Shown in pieces: positions 42,463-64,000 of a DNA stretch of 64,000 nucleotides. How positions within the stretch are numbered: position 1 is the first letter of the stretch; every line of letters starts with the position of its first letter. The notes under the pieces are model-generated. The model saw only the letters and a program-made list of their open reading frames with translations, made no database searches and had not been told where the DNA came from. A program made the position numbers and the translations under genes. Source of the DNA: Thamnaconus septentrionalis (Eukaryota > Chordata > Actinopteri > Tetraodontiformes > Monacanthidae); contig CM020518.1 of NCBI GenBank assembly GCA_009823395.1, positions 13,326,501-13,390,500 on the forward strand, in the 5' to 3' direction.

Positions 42463-43619
42463 CGCTGGGTGACCTGCCGTGAAAGCGAGAAAAATTCCAC
42501 ATTATCTCCACATTATCGAACGTCGGACAGCGCGCCGGTCTTCTGCCCGCCCTCTCCTGCCCACAGACAGGACGAGGTGCCGCAGACAGAAGCAGAGAAA
42601 GACAGAGTCGGCCTTTCGCTTCGGTCGCTTTGTTTTTCCGTCCGCCGGCTTTGAATACTGGTCGTATTCACACACGACCAGTACGACCTTTCGTTGCACC
42701 TTCTTCCAATCGTCTGCCGTTTGGAGTAGAATAAATCTACAGCAGATGATTGTTGAAATTGCAGACGGTCATTGAAATCCTTCTGAGGATTACGTTTCTG
42801 TTGGAGGGTGGGGGGCAGAGACCCAGATTGCACAATGGCTGATGGGACAGCGGGGCCCGTCAGAAAGCAAATTTCAGCAATCTAAAAGTCCAAGTCTTAA
42901 ACTGCCATTAGCTATTAAGGAAAACCCCACGTTTGCTGTATTTAGAAGGTAGCTTAAAACATGGCTCAAAAGCAATCAAAATTGCTTACATTAGCTTTTT
43001 AGCTAACTTCCGATTTTTTTTTTCAGCACTACCCGCTCGACCTTGTATCTCTAGCAACCTAGCATACAGTAGCTGTTGCATGAATGGTTCTCGTCTGTGC
43101 ATTAAATGTGATGTCTGTAACTTTTGCCATCTCTGAGATGACATCTTACATGGGCCTCCTGTCTGTTTGTACTGTGTCAACGGTAATTTAGTATCCCTGC
43201 GATATCATATTCCTTGTTGTCTTGTGATGACTAAATATGACTGCATGTTTCGTTTTATCGTTATCTATCGAGGACTATATTGATGGAATTTAGCAGCAAG
43301 CTAACTCCGGTATATTTGTACAGCATGTTCAGAGTACTCCGCATTGTGAACATGTCCACGAATGTACACTGCCCCATCTAAATAACCGATAAACTGAAAC
43401 TGAAACTGAGGTCAGGAGGTCTCCGATTCTGAGACCGTCGTCACCTTGAAGGTTTTTGTGCGCGTTTGCGCGCGATTATGCAACTGCGGCTCGACGTAAA
43501 GCAGGTCGTCACAGGGTCAGGGGGGTAAAGCGGGCGGCCGTGCTCCATCTTTCCACATTCTAAGCTGCGTAAGCGGCTTCCTCCGCCAGCGCGAGCAGCC
43601 TCAGCGGCGCTTTTGTTGC

Positions 43620-43808
43620 GTGCGTGCAGATGGCGTGGACGGAGCAGCAGCTGTGGGGACGGCGGATCGGATCCGCGTCGACGTCGTCTGCTCGCTTTGC
43701 TGCCGCAGTTCGCCAGTTGCCGAGCGAGCGAGCGAGCGTCTGGGCTCCGCGGGGACGCCGCCGATGAACACGGTGTCGAGAGTGAGATTCCCCGCGGGGG
43801 AGGGGCAG
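43620..43808 (+). other. CpG-rich patch with candidate rph3a start exon
   Basis: An ATG at 43764 opens MNTVSRVRFPAGEGQ and ends exactly at a GGGGCAG-GTAGGC donor in phase 0. That is the phase needed to join the first confident rph3a exon at 51910. The surrounding sequence is rich in CpG. There is no clear similarity to the known rabphilin start (MTDTV), so this is only a candidate. Confidence 0.2.
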
Positions 43809-45364
43809 GTAGGCCCAGGCCCCCCCCCCCTCCTTTGCTGTCCGTGTGCTGCGACCGACTATCAAGTTCAGTATTGCTTTAAATGCTCGAGAAAAAACAC
43901 TGGGAATCAAATATTAATACAATGGTGGGGTTATGTAATCCATTGTTACTATTTTATGGAACACAAGTACCTTTTCAGGGGCTTTGACAGCATAGGAAAA
44001 ATGTGTTTTGTTTTGTTTTTTGTATTTGAGTAAATGAACCAAAAGGCTTTTTATTAAGTGACAAACTCGCCCGACAGGAAGTTGCTTTTTTTCATTTGTG
44101 ATCCTCGTGGTGCGATGCAAAGTTGAAAAAGTTTCATTTGTTTTCTCCTCCGTCCTCTGCGGTAAACTTGCACTGTGTAAAGTTCAGTTTGCATTGTGTG
44201 TGTGTGTGTGTGTGTGGAGTGAACCCAGGATGAATCTCTCCTGACCGAATCCAAATGGAACAGCGCAGACGAGTCAAACCGCGGGAGAATAAAGGTTATT
44301 AACACCTGATACCCAAACTGCCTCGGGACTGCGCACTCATCATTTTTCACCCCCCGGCCCCCAAGGCTATCCGCTTTCTCCTGTGCACGCAAAAAAACAC
44401 AAGTTATTGCGGTTTATTTAATATAGAGCATATCAAGAGAAGCGTAGCAAAGCAAAGCGCGCACTTGGCTTTCATTGGCCGTCCTGAACGTGTGACTGAA
44501 ATCAGCTCAAGTAGCGGGAACGGTGCTGCATCGCGGGGTGAGGAGTTTTCCTCCTCTCTCTCTCACACACACACACACACACGCGCGCGAAACGCTTGCC
44601 GTGTATGTGCGGTTGTGGTCTATGGTCGGTGGACTGCAGCTTTTAGTCAGCCCACCTATTGTCTCAAGTCATTTTTTTTTTTTAAAGCGCTGTGTCAATT
44701 TGCGTGGCTTTTCTTCCCCTCCTCTCTTCTGGCGGGCTCTCCGCCGCTATGTGCATGTGTCCAGGATTGAAAGCCAGTTCCAGGTTGATGGTGTGACTTA
44801 AGAAAGACCTCATTTATAGCGTCTATTGTGATCGTTTTGCAGAGCAATCTGAGAATCCCGTCCTATATCCAAGGTATGAAATGAGACATTAATATGAATC
44901 TCGTCGAGGCGTAGCAGCGCGTGAGGAAAGCCGTGACGAGTGAAAATGACTGATGAAAGTCTGCGAGCTTCCTCAGGGTCCAGATCTCTGGGATGGAGCT
45001 CATCCGTCTTTCTAAACCCCAATAGACACCCGGTGTCATCGGTTGAAAGAATTTCACTTCATTAGATTCCCTTTTGGATAAAAAGTACACGGATGTTGAG
45101 CGATTCTTAAGAAGGAAACAAAAATACATAGTATATTAACACTGTATATAGATGGATATAGCAGGGAGTAGAGATTGATTTCATGGTTGTGTGGGTGGTA
45201 CCGGAGGTGAGCACTGATTAGCCGACTACAGTCGGCTACTAAACTTCAGTGACGACTTAATGGCCGTTTATTAGTCAAAAATAGTCAAAGTCAAACAATA
45301 TTTTTGCTATTTGTTTTTACTCGCAGTTTAGTTCAACATTTTTTTTTAACCAGGTTGCAAAGAT

Positions 45365-45586
45365 ATGAATTTTGGCAACTGTTTCCATTACAGTTTTTCA
45401 CAAAATAAAATCGTTATTTCTAAAAGTTCTACAAAGTACATTTGCGATTTGCAGGTGTTTCCATTGAATGATATGAAGCACATAGGCCGTAATTCAGCCG
45501 TCGGCGTTCCCATTACCAGTTTTTCTTATTGCGATATTTATGTCTTGCGCAATTCTAGGGGTAATGGAAACGCAGCTAGTGACAGG
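45365..45586. mobile_element. Family D palindromic MITE, short copy
   Basis: The right end TAATGGAAACGCAGCTAGTG and the adjacent GCGCAATTCTAGGGG match the 38828 element. The left part (GTTTTTCACAAAAT, GCGATTTGCAGGTGTTTCC) matches its other half, and the centre is deleted. Confidence 0.7.
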
Positions 45587-47217
45587 CAGTAAATTAGCTC
45601 CACCACCACCACTGAGCTTTGCCCCCCTTTTTCCGGTCGCTCGTGCACTCGTGCACTGCCTCCTTCCAACCACGCCGTTTCGCTCGCGGTCAACTGTTGT
45701 ATGACTCCAATTCCATTCAAGTTGCATTTTAACTAATTTTTTTTCTCTCGCGGGTGCAGTGGGGGTGCGAGGGCTGACACTGTACGCCGCGCCAGTGCCG
45801 CGTCACACGAATACCAATCCCTCTTTAACGCGCGCGATAGTGTCGTGAGGCCGGCAATAAATCGGCCTGTCGCTCCTCTCATCATCTCCGAGCGGTTAAC
45901 ACCCAGTTCACCTCACCAGCCAGGACCTGACTGACATGGACGCACTCATGCGTGCACATGCACACACACACACACACGCGCGCGTGTCTCGCTGCCCAGA
46001 GGTCGTTCCGCTCCTCTGTCAACCAGCGCCATAAACCCAGGTGTAAATCAAGTCGGGTTTCAATGCGGACGGCACTGACGACTGCGGTCCTTGACGTGTC
46101 CTCCAGGAGCGGCGCGGGAAGATCACGGCGCCGCTGTGCTGTGTTGGTCATGTGTTATGCGTGTAATGTAAACCGATGCAGGATGGAGGAGGTTCAGTGT
46201 ACAATGAATTATAGTAACTGACAACAGACCCAGGAAGTGATGCTGCGAACTGTCTTTCCGGCTAACAGCACAGTGTTCACCCACCACGGTGACACCTGGT
46301 TGTCCTCTTGATGACACCCAGAATGCACACTGTTTTCTGTTTCGCGAATGCGATAGAGCGTGACAGCGGCGTGAAATTTCAATGTCACTCTATCAGACAC
46401 GAGTCCCTGCGCTTTGTTTCTGTTGCCTGCGTTTCCTCTGGATCTGGATCTGTCTGTCTGTCCGTCTGTCTGTCTGTCTGTCTCTCTTTGTCACATCTCA
46501 ACTTGTCAGCCCGCTCCCAGGATCTGCTGGTTTTTGTCTGTTTGAAACCATTTTTTGGTCAGATCACGTGGCTCTGTCACTATGTTGCTACATTGTGAAT
46601 AATTACTTCAAGCGGTTTACAATTAATCTTGCAAACTTCTAATCTTTCAGTCTCCTTGTTAAGACGAAGCTCTTCATTTTCTTGTCTCCTTGTGCTAAAA
46701 CTGATGCTTTGTTGTCCCTTCCACATGTTTGCAAGAAGACCAAAAAGCACGAGGTGTCTTCAGAAGGTGCAGTGAATGGATGTTGGTGCCCTTTGTGATG
46801 AAAGAAAGACAAGAAGTGCGGGAAAAAGACGTTGAAACAAATCCTATTGCAGTGGGAATTAATTCAGCACAAATTATCATTAACAATTTTAAATTGCCAG
46901 TTGCTGAAGTGCTACCGCCTGCCCATCATGGTGCATTCGGGGGCTGACAGTCGCCAATGCAAACTTCATAGTACTCCCGACACCCACACGTGCGGCAACG
47001 CGGCGACGTAACCGCGGGGGGGTCACGCGGAGGTAAAGGAGCCCTGAAATCGACGAGCTGTCACGCGGGAGCGCTTTCTGGCCCACTTGTGCAGATGACT
47101 TTGAGAATCAGATAGTCGCAGTGTCATGCCCCGCTGCGCAGCTCCGCCGCTCATTGATCTACCGCCAGCCAGCGGCTGCTCTGTTCGATAGCCCATTCAT
47201 GCCACGTGCGTGTGTGC

Positions 47218-47248
<31 letters not shown>

Positions 47249-48797
47249 CGGCGACATGAGAGCTACTCACGCGACTAATTTAGACTGATACTCTCTCACA
47301 TTACACGCTTCAGAGTTCTGTTTGTGTGATTTCATATCATCGTTCATCATCAAACACTGAACATCATCAACGTTAAGTATTGATAATTAACTATTTTTAA
47401 CTATTAACGTTAACTATATTTTTTCTCCGGGCTCGATTTGCGCAGCAACTGGACGGAACTTTTGATGAAATTTTGCCAAATTGCGCTGCAGCAACCTGTC
47501 GGCTATTTTGGTCCAAGAAACAATCGCTCTTCCGCTTCCTCCACCACCTCCCTCTAGACTTTCTGTGAACTGGCTGTCGGACTCAGTGTACAACATATTG
47601 GCTTTGGCCGAAGGCTTGTCAGGTATGATTGGACCAGTGGGGGTTGCTGTAGAGAGGGACTTTACAGGGAAAGGTCATCTGGATGTCTTTTTTTTTTTCA
47701 CTGAAAAAAAAAGAAAATGAAGAACCTTTTTCTCAGTGACGCAGATGTTGCCTCTCGTCTCTCTCGTGAGAATTCCGGGGGAAAAACGCTGCAGCATCTA
47801 TGCAGCTAACGTCGCCCCCGAGCTGACGGTGCAAACGGTCGGGTTCCGACCAAACAGGTGGCCGGCTGGTGAACGTGACAGTCTGACGATTCCGTCCAAT
47901 CACCTTGCGCGTCTGACCACGGTGCGGCGCTCCGCGGGCGCTGAACGACGAAGCAGGAAGTCGCCGTTGAATTATTCGCATGCATTCTCTTGCTGAACAT
48001 TTTCATTTGGAATTTAGGCCGCGGCTTCGCATCAGCAGCGGATGTAGCGGTGTGCGTATGTGCGCGCATGTGTGTGTGTGTGTGTGTGTGTGTGCTCACA
48101 CTGAGTCACAGTGCCCAGAGTGTTCGTCATTCCTGTTTCCTTTCTTACCGACCTCAAAATGCTGTGCGTCCGCACCCACGCACACTGACACACATCAATC
48201 TGTCAGACTGTCACGCTGTTCCACAGCGATCACCCCTGACATTTACACGCATCGGGGAGCGGGCACATTTCGCAGGAAAAGGGGGATCTCGACGGTACGA
48301 GGCGAAGGGCGATGAGGCGTTCAGGCGGCGAGGCTTTGAAATATTGTTACTCGGCAGCCGTCGGCTCGTCGCCGGCGGTGTTCGACGCCCCCCGCCGCCA
48401 CCGCCGTGCAACGAGTTGAGGGTGAAGTGATGACATTGCAGATCCCATTAGGACTTTTCCCACGGAGTGTTCCGAGGTGAGCCTCCAAAAACTCCCGGAA
48501 ATTGATTTTTTCGAGGTCCTTTCTCCTCGCGAGGAGAGTGAAATACGCTTACAAAGGACGAAAGGAAAAGTATGGATTATATAATATTGCGCAGTGTTTC
48601 CTTTCATTGTCAGCCAGTCAGTCAGTCAGCGAGGTGCCTGCTGGAAGCAAAGGTGGGGAAGTTTGCGAAGGGGTGGCGGGGGGTCACTCTTCTTCTTTTA
48701 ACAGGCGCTGCTGCTGGTGGAGGGAAGATAATGAGTGCACTCCTCTAAAGTAAGAAAGAAAGGAGGGGGGGAGGGGGAGAGTCCTCGGGCAAGCACA

Positions 48798-48821
48798 ATG
48801 CAGAGCAGAGACAGTAAGACA
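48798..48821 (+). other. Second candidate rph3a start exon
   Basis: An ATG opens MQSRDSKT and runs directly into a GTAAGT donor in phase 0, compatible with the exon at 51910. The donor is strong but the peptide is too short to recognise. It competes with the candidate at 43764. Confidence 0.15.
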
Positions 48822-49254
48822 GTAAGTATAGTCAGCAGTCGCCCCCGCCTCCCATTAACGGCTTCGAACGCCTCGCAAGCAGCTGCACAATTACACGCTG
48901 TCTCGTGCACTCGCTCGCCACCGGATCGCGTCTCGCCCAGTTTAACGGGGCCGGAAGCTGAAATGAGTCGCGGCTAAACCGATTTGCTCCCCTCGCACCT
49001 GTCCAAGTGGACGGCTCTACAGCTGTGCACGTTGCGCACCTTTGCGTGCGCAACCCGTTTATTCCGCGTAAACAAGTCTGCGAAACAGGGGAGAGTCTCT
49101 GCTCTCCGCTTTCAGTTCTCCATCTGGGAAAATGGCACGTGAGTCTCGTTGGCGTGCTAGCGATATTGCTAGCTAGCACCGCGTGCGACGTAGGTGGCGA
49201 CGGGCAATAAATCGGAACATAATCCGGAAAACGACGTGTGAATACGTGAATCAA

Positions 49255-50110
49255 TATCCTTTATTTAACCAGGTAAAAAAGACTCATTGACCGGGCCAAG
49301 AGGGCAGCAGAAACAAAGTTACAGCAACAACAACAAAATGACACACACTGTAGTTAGGAACACAAATTACAACATTAGCACCTGAACACGCGACAGGTCA
49401 AAATAATTTAAAATGTTTCAGTAGTACAACAATTTGAAAACAATTACAATGACCAATTGAACTGGTTTCTCGATCCTTTAAAATAGACTGAAATTCCCCC
49501 CAAAGTGATGAACTCAAGTAGCCTCAGATCCTCCTGTAAGTCCTTCCATGGCCGAGGATTTTTTACCAAAATCTGTGTGTGACCCTAACATGCACAGGAC
49601 GTCCTGTGACCGTAAGCTGTAATGACTGGGATCTCACACATACTGTATAAGAACCCAATAGGTGGGAACCAGCCCAAGAAGAGATTTACACAAAAACCAT
49701 CCATTGAGAAAATCTGCGGACAGACAAAGATGGACAGTTCGGCACAAAAGGCACAGTGATATGATGTATGCAGTTTTTTTTTTTTAAATTAGTGTCAGGT
49801 GCATTCATAAAGTGCAAGTCTCCATAATCTAGCAAAGGAATGAAAGCGGTCGGGATCAAGCGTTTCCTAACTTGTAGGGAAAAACAGGACTTGTTTCGAA
49901 AGAAAACCCCCAATTTCATTTTAAGTTTTAGACACAAGTTTTTCTATATTTTTAAGTTCTCATCAATAACAATCCCCAAGTACTGACATGTCGTAACCAT
50001 TTCAAGCTCAACCCCATGAGCAGTAGATATTTTTGGAATGTTCAATGGCAGGCGTTTGGGAAGAAGCGCTATTTAGCGCTAGCCTAAGCCGAGTCTCGAA
50101 TCTCTGCCAC
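49255..50110 (-). mobile_element. 5'-truncated LINE, minus strand
   Basis: On the minus strand the insertion ends with TACCTGGTTAAATAAAGG, the common 3' end of a fish non-LTR retrotransposon. Upstream is a decayed reverse-transcriptase C-terminus at 49686-49937. The 5' limit is uncertain. Confidence 0.65.
49686..49937 (-). pseudogene. Reverse transcriptase C-terminal fragment
   Basis: An 83-codon frame contains VRKRLIPTAFIPLLDYGDLHF and later PSLSVRRFSQWMVFV. This resembles the K.L....FLP.LDYGD and PSL..RR..HW.LFIY blocks found near the C-terminus of fish LINE polyproteins. The YADD catalytic motif is outside the fragment, and an AAA-rich stretch marks decay. Confidence 0.6.
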
Positions 50111-50590
50111 ATGAGCATCGCCCCTCGTACACAGCAACCCCCCCACTCCCACCACCACAGAGGGCTCCAGGGCTCATAATTATACAGTACATGAAACAAA
50201 CAGCCACCTTGATCAAATCTTGCGCAGCCTAGTTTCCCTAATGAGCCCCAGCTTCTCCGCAGTGCGAGAAGAAACGGTTATAAATACTCGCGGTATGGAA
50301 ATGACGGCGCGGCGCCGAACGCTCGCAGAATTGTTTGAGCTTTTTCAAAGCTCCCGACTTCTCCTCCCCGCTGGGAGAAGCACGTCGGGGAACCCTGGAG
50401 ACGCCGCGTCCTTCCCTGCTCCCGCAGACTGGAGATGGGCGAGGGCGGCCAAGGGCGGCCAAGGTCGGCCAAGGTCGGCCAAGGTCAGGGCCTCGCTCAG
50501 GAACCCTGGCATGATACAAAGAAACTGTCGGTGTGAAGACACTTTATTTTATGGGCGGGTTGGCAGGACGTCCAACCCCCACAGCCAATC

Positions 50591-50700
50591 AGAGGTGGGA
50601 AGTAACAGAGTACAAATACTAGATTACAGTAGATTTTTCAGGTATCTGGACTTCACTTGAGAATTTTTTTCTTCTTCTGATGACTTTTTAGGTTTACTCC
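50591..50700. mobile_element. End of MITE family B
   Basis: AGAGGTGGGAAGTAACAGAG, TACAAATACT and the following TTTTTCAGGTATCTGGACTT correspond to the left end of the element at 55532-56041. The other end is not found. Confidence 0.5.
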
Positions 50701-51909
50701 CTACATTCGTACACAAACATCTGTCCTTTCTACTTCTTACATTGGAAAAACATGCTTGTTACTGTTGTGATACAAATTCTGTTCAAAGGAATTCCCTTGT
50801 TATTCTAGTTTTTGTTGCTTGAAGTGGAGCTATTTGAACGTTGTGGTGCCGTTGTAGTTAAATATAAAAGTGGATCATATTTTAAGGGGAGATTATTTTA
50901 GAGTACCTCGGTTTTGTGGTCACTGTTCAGTGCCAAGTTTTGAATAAGGGGCAGGTAAAATAAGTTTTTGTTCTTCATGCTCCCTTCCACCCATGGACAT
51001 AAAAATTGTGAATTGTTAATGGTGTTATGATACATTGCGATCGTAACAAGTGAATGAATGAAGCGCTTTTGCCGGAGCCGGTTGGTGGATTTGAGACGCG
51101 TGAAAACAAGGTATCCCACATGACACCCGCGCTGTTTGTTGGTCGGGAGAGCAAAAGTCGGCGTGCCAAGAAAACATTTCTTTTTTTTCGCGGCCGCTCC
51201 GCGTCCCCGCGAGCGCCAAACATTTCCAGGGGTGCTCCTGTCGGCGCAGTTTAGCGTCTACATGTCCTCGGCCGTGCACTTTCCGGAGCTGCAGCCTTCC
51301 TCTTCTTCCTCTTCTTCTTCAGATGCAACGATGGTGTGGCGCCGCAACCTTCGTTGCAGAATCCGCATGGAATTTTCTTTTTTTTTTTCAAACGATGAAT
51401 GACCTCGAGAGTCTTCTCAACAATGTGGTGCCTTAAAAATATTCTGTGTGCTATCTGAAATGATGAATTATTTTTTTCTGATGCATTGAAAGATTAAATG
51501 GGTTTATTTTTTTTTTGGCTTTTTGGCTTGTGTTTGATTTTTTTTTGTTGTTCATTTACTTATTTATCTATTTTTTCAGAATTTTATGTCTCTAAAAACG
51601 GTGTATATTTTTGGTTTTGTTTTATGTAAATAAAGTTTGGTTGTAAAAATCAAAAAATATATTCTTATTATTATTATTTATTTATTTATTTATTTTTCCA
51701 TGAATATATGTACGTGAAAAATGTGCATAACTTCCAGCTTACACTTCAGTGTAAAAATCAAAATCAGAAAATGTCCTTCTTCTGAAAAACTAATAAAATT
51801 GCAGTGGCCTTCTTCTCCTTCTTTGTCTTCTTTGTCTTCCTCTTTCTGGTCTGAGCTGTCTTTTTACTTTGCATGCCACTTATAATCGCTGTGTGTCTGG
51901 CTTTTGCAG

Positions 51910-61148
<9,239 letters not shown>

Positions 61149-62030
61149 CTAGCGTACCTGCACCTCCAACCCCTCACCCCCGCCCCCTTTCCTCTGTATC
61201 GTTCTTCCTGTGGAATATTGTCTTCCAGTGAGGCAGCGCCCTCTTTGGTTTCATGTGCTCTGATTGTCCAAAAAGTGCGAAAGTGCACGTTACTACTCCT
61301 ACTCATCCAAAAAAACAAACAAACAAAAACAACAACAACGTTTCTTCAGGTGACCAAGTGGGATGTTGATGACATGACCTTGTGGCTTTGAGTCCTCACA
61401 GCAACAACTCTGTGATGCTCTCATGTGGTGATGCCAGTAGCAAAATCTTCTACAGCCTCTGATCACCACGTCCTACGGAGCAGATGAGTTGTCCGTGGCT
61501 GCCGTCCGTCGCCGGGGTCGTGCCTCCGTGCTCAGGTCTGAAGAGAACTCCCTCCTCTGACTTTTTTCCTCCGTTTTTCTTTTCTTCCCCTCCTCCACGT
61601 GAATCGGTGCTCCCGTCGAATGAGATCTTCCGCGTGCCGTCTGCTGATCTGTGTGGCCGTGACCAACAGTTGCATCATTTGGATGTTTATTTACTTCACT
61701 GGTGTCATTGTCTTTGTTGAGGCGTTTGGCTGCGAAGAAATCACCCCAAGGCTGTTGTGAAATGCATTTGCCGCATCAAACAGAATTTGCGAATGCCTGA
61801 AAATGCTTCTGCATGATGTTTCATTATAGTCGATGCGGGGGAGCAAATCTATATATCGACGCTTACACAAACTCTCGCCACTTTTAAAATTGACGCAGTG
61901 CTTTTCCAAAAGGTGGATTTTATGAGATCCTCCAGCCACGCGGCCGACGTTTTTCGCTGTGTACTCGCACTGATGCATGTCTGTTGTAGCGCTCGCACGC
62001 GGCTTTTCAATAAAGGCATCACGACACCTC
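61149..62030 (+). other. rph3a: rph3a 3' UTR with poly(A) signal
   Basis: The sequence after the rph3a stop codon has no coding potential I can support. AATAAA at 62009-62014 is the first canonical signal and would give a 3' UTR of about 0.88 kb. Confidence 0.6.
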
Positions 62031-64000
62031 CTGCGCTCGTCTTCCTGTTTGATACGCGCACGCTTGTGAGATGGCGGAAAGCCTCGGCTGAACGGGCCGA
62101 GGTTTCAGCCAATCGCAGCAGAGGGACACGCGGTACGGGACTTGGTGAACTTTGACTTCTCTTGATCTTATTTACATCTGCTCCAAGTAGGTAAACGTTC
62201 ATGGAAACAGTTTAAATCGCTGCATTGAACAATTGATACATGGGAACTGACTCAACACCAAACTCTTCAGTTAGCACCCCACTATGTAATTACTTGTAGA
62301 GAAGAAAAGAAGGTAAACTTCTGGCAAAATTCCCTTTAATTAAGGCTTGATAGCAATATTGCCTCTGTGTAATATGTGTCTCTAGCCTGTCAATGAACTC
62401 GCACAAAACGAGCAAAAACCATCCTTTGCTTCATTTTATTGCTCCACTTTTCATAAAATGTGTGGCAATACATTTTGGAAATCACCCATTTGGCGCATCG
62501 CAGAAGGCTCACATCCAAAACAGATTGTCTGTGTCTCTGTCCCAGCACAGAAAAAGTTCACGTTGTGTTTTTTGGCTTGCTTTACTTTTTTAGAAAGTGT
62601 CCGAGCGCAAGCTAAGGACGTGAAAATTGATTTTGCGTGGGACCTTTTAAAAGAGAGTTGAAAGGAAAAAAAAAAATCATCCTTTTCCTCTGTTCATACA
62701 CAGTTCTATGGTTTTACCAAGCTTGTAATACAAGCCTTGGTTAGTGTAACGTAAAGCTAGACAACAAAAATAGGGACTCCAATGGAAAGTGGTCTGGTTT
62801 TGCTTTAATTCACTTCAGGAACTCTGATCTATCACACCGTGCTTTCCAAATGTACAGGCAGCAACTGCGTCCAAGCGGTTAATGAACCAGTCGGCAAGTG
62901 GAACGAGACAAAAACAAAGCAGCAGTGAAGCGCTCATCAAAACACAAACGGAGGCGACTCCCGAACCGTTGTGGAGGAAATCAGCAGTAGGTGGTGGACA
63001 GCTGGAGCTCTGCCACTGGACAAACATTTTCTTTGGCGCTTGACAAAAGGTCTGTCAGCAAAAGAATGCTCTTAGTCACTCAGACATGGCATCAAACTCT
63101 AAATTCCTCAATCGAACATCAAACAGAAAACGACTCAAATGCAAACAGCATGATAAAAAAGCCTGGAAGTGCTCATTACACATTAAATGCTCACATTGTT
63201 TTCCTGCAAATACGAACAGAGAGACACAGAAGTATTGTAAAAAACATTTGTCATGGTGACTGGAGAAAAAAAAAGAGCCCTGCAATCTGCGGTCGCAACA
63301 AAGCGACAGACCTGTTGGCAGCGTCCAGGTACCTGCGGTCAAGGGAAGCATCACTTATGAACCTAATGAAGAGGAAATTCTAATGAATAAACAAAATTCT
63401 TTTACTTTCGCCGTTCTTCAATCAGCTGCCTGCGCCGCACAGAAACGGACTCACGCAGATCACACGCAGGCCTGCCAAGATCATTGGACTCCCCACCCCC
63501 AACCTCGCAGATCTGAGCAGCTCACCTCACATGACTGTGGCAGACACAGGGAGAACATTCAAAGTCCACACAGAAAGGTCCCAGGCGCCCGGAATCGAAC
63601 CCGCGACCTTTTTGCTCTGAGGCAGGAGCGCTAACCACTGTGCACTGTAAAATGTTTGAGCATGTCACCCCTCTCTGTAAACCGTTGGAAATGCAACACT
63701 CCTTTTTTATATTATTTTATTATTTCTTATCAGTTTTGTATACATCCCCCCCTGGTGCGTTGGATGGAAAAAAAAATATTATAATGATTGTTGTCATTCC
63801 TACTTTAATCATGGACAAGTTTGAATTAATTTCATTTTATTTTTTGTACAGGAATGAATTGCAATCACATTCTAAAGTCACTTGCGGTAAGACGTGGAGT
63901 GGTTATTAGCAAGAGACACCTATTTAGATATCGAATTAACCATACAGTGGCCACGAGATAATAACGCGTGGGCACGACATAGTAATGCGTGGGGGCTAAG
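62031..64000. other. Intergenic region downstream of rph3a
   Basis: I see no gene here. A tRNA-derived SINE occupies about 63490-63648 on the minus strand. The last 60 bases hold two imperfect copies of a GGCCACGAGATAATAACGCGTG-like unit, presumably the start of a repeat continuing past the window. Confidence 0.45.
63490..63648 (-). mobile_element. tRNA-derived SINE head
   Basis: On the minus strand, GTGGTTAGCGCTCCTGCCTC (degenerate A box) is followed by a good B box in GGGTTCGATTCCGGGCGCC. Next comes CTTTCTGTGTGGACTTTGAA and TGTTCTCCCTGTG, the usual body of fish SINEs. It lacks a complete cloverleaf, so it is not a tRNA gene. Confidence 0.75.

Larger units (their letters stand above)
36423..51909 (+). 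other. Putative long first intron of rph3a (or intergenic)
   Basis: This roughly 15-kb stretch has no confidently supported exon. It carries MITEs (38828, 42030, 45365, 50591), a LINE fragment (49255-50110) and short CA/GT tracts near 44195, 44567, 45958, 47217 and 48068. A TCTG tract lies near 46453. A CpG-rich patch with a candidate start exon lies at 43620-43808. Pyrimidine-rich and GCT/GCC runs occur near 38080 and 40200. Long first introns with embedded enhancers are usual for neuronal genes, but I cannot identify any here. Confidence 0.4.

Noticed and set aside
44947..45000. ATG opening MTDESLRASS as an rph3a start exon
   Set aside because: It begins with MTD like the known start, but no usable donor in phase 0 follows.
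45215..45245. TAGCCGACTACAGTCGGCTA hairpin
   Set aside because: A single palindrome with no partner copies or clear element ends in the window; too little to call.
63571..63648. Possible tRNA gene on the minus strand
   Set aside because: The A and B boxes are present but the cloverleaf is incomplete and a SINE body follows, so it is a SINE.

Overview
This is a vertebrate nuclear window, almost certainly from a teleost fish. Genes are split by short GT-AG introns. Several predicted proteins are nearly residue-for-residue matches to well-known vertebrate proteins. The intergenic space is compact and holds abundant short inverted-repeat DNA transposons (MITEs), CA/GT microsatellites, a tRNA-type SINE and LINE 3' tails, as is typical of ray-finned fish. 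I cannot name the species.

Layout, left to right. (1) 156-4048, minus: bcl7a, a BAF chromatin-remodelling subunit, whose 3' end lies outside the window. (2) 5798-9313, plus: eif2b1 (eIF2B alpha), nine exons, 302 aa. (3) 9413-14655, minus: ddx55, a DEAD-box helicase, 14 exons, 598 aa, convergent with eif2b1 with only about 100 bp between the stop codons. (4) 17250-19006, minus: tmed2 (p24 cargo receptor), with an 18-nt microexon. (5) 20263-28245, plus: ptpn11 (SHP2), 15 coding exons, 596 aa, followed by an intron inside the 3' UTR. (6) About 32-36 kb: gene-poor repeats. (7) 51910-61148, plus: rph3a (rabphilin-3A), 15 coding exons read confidently. A possible 5' UTR exon near 36.4 kb would imply a first intron of about 15 kb. 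The first coding exon could not be fixed. (8) 61.1-64 kb: rph3a 3' UTR, then intergenic sequence with a SINE.

The genes do not form a single pathway: chromatin, translation initiation, ribosome biogenesis, ER-Golgi transport, signalling and synaptic exocytosis are all represented. tmed2-ddx55-eif2b1 keeps the order and orientation seen in human 12q24.31. ptpn11-rph3a is the neighbour pair of human 12q24.13. Here the two blocks abut, with tmed2 and ptpn11 head to head.

I found no novel multigene system. The more interesting signals are the tmed2 microexon, long GT repeats lying directly against 3' splice sites in ptpn11 and rph3a, an IS3EU-like transposon relic in eif2b1, and several MITE families with readable 8-bp target-site duplications. 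There is also a dispersed repeat with a near-palindromic TGACATCA-type core.
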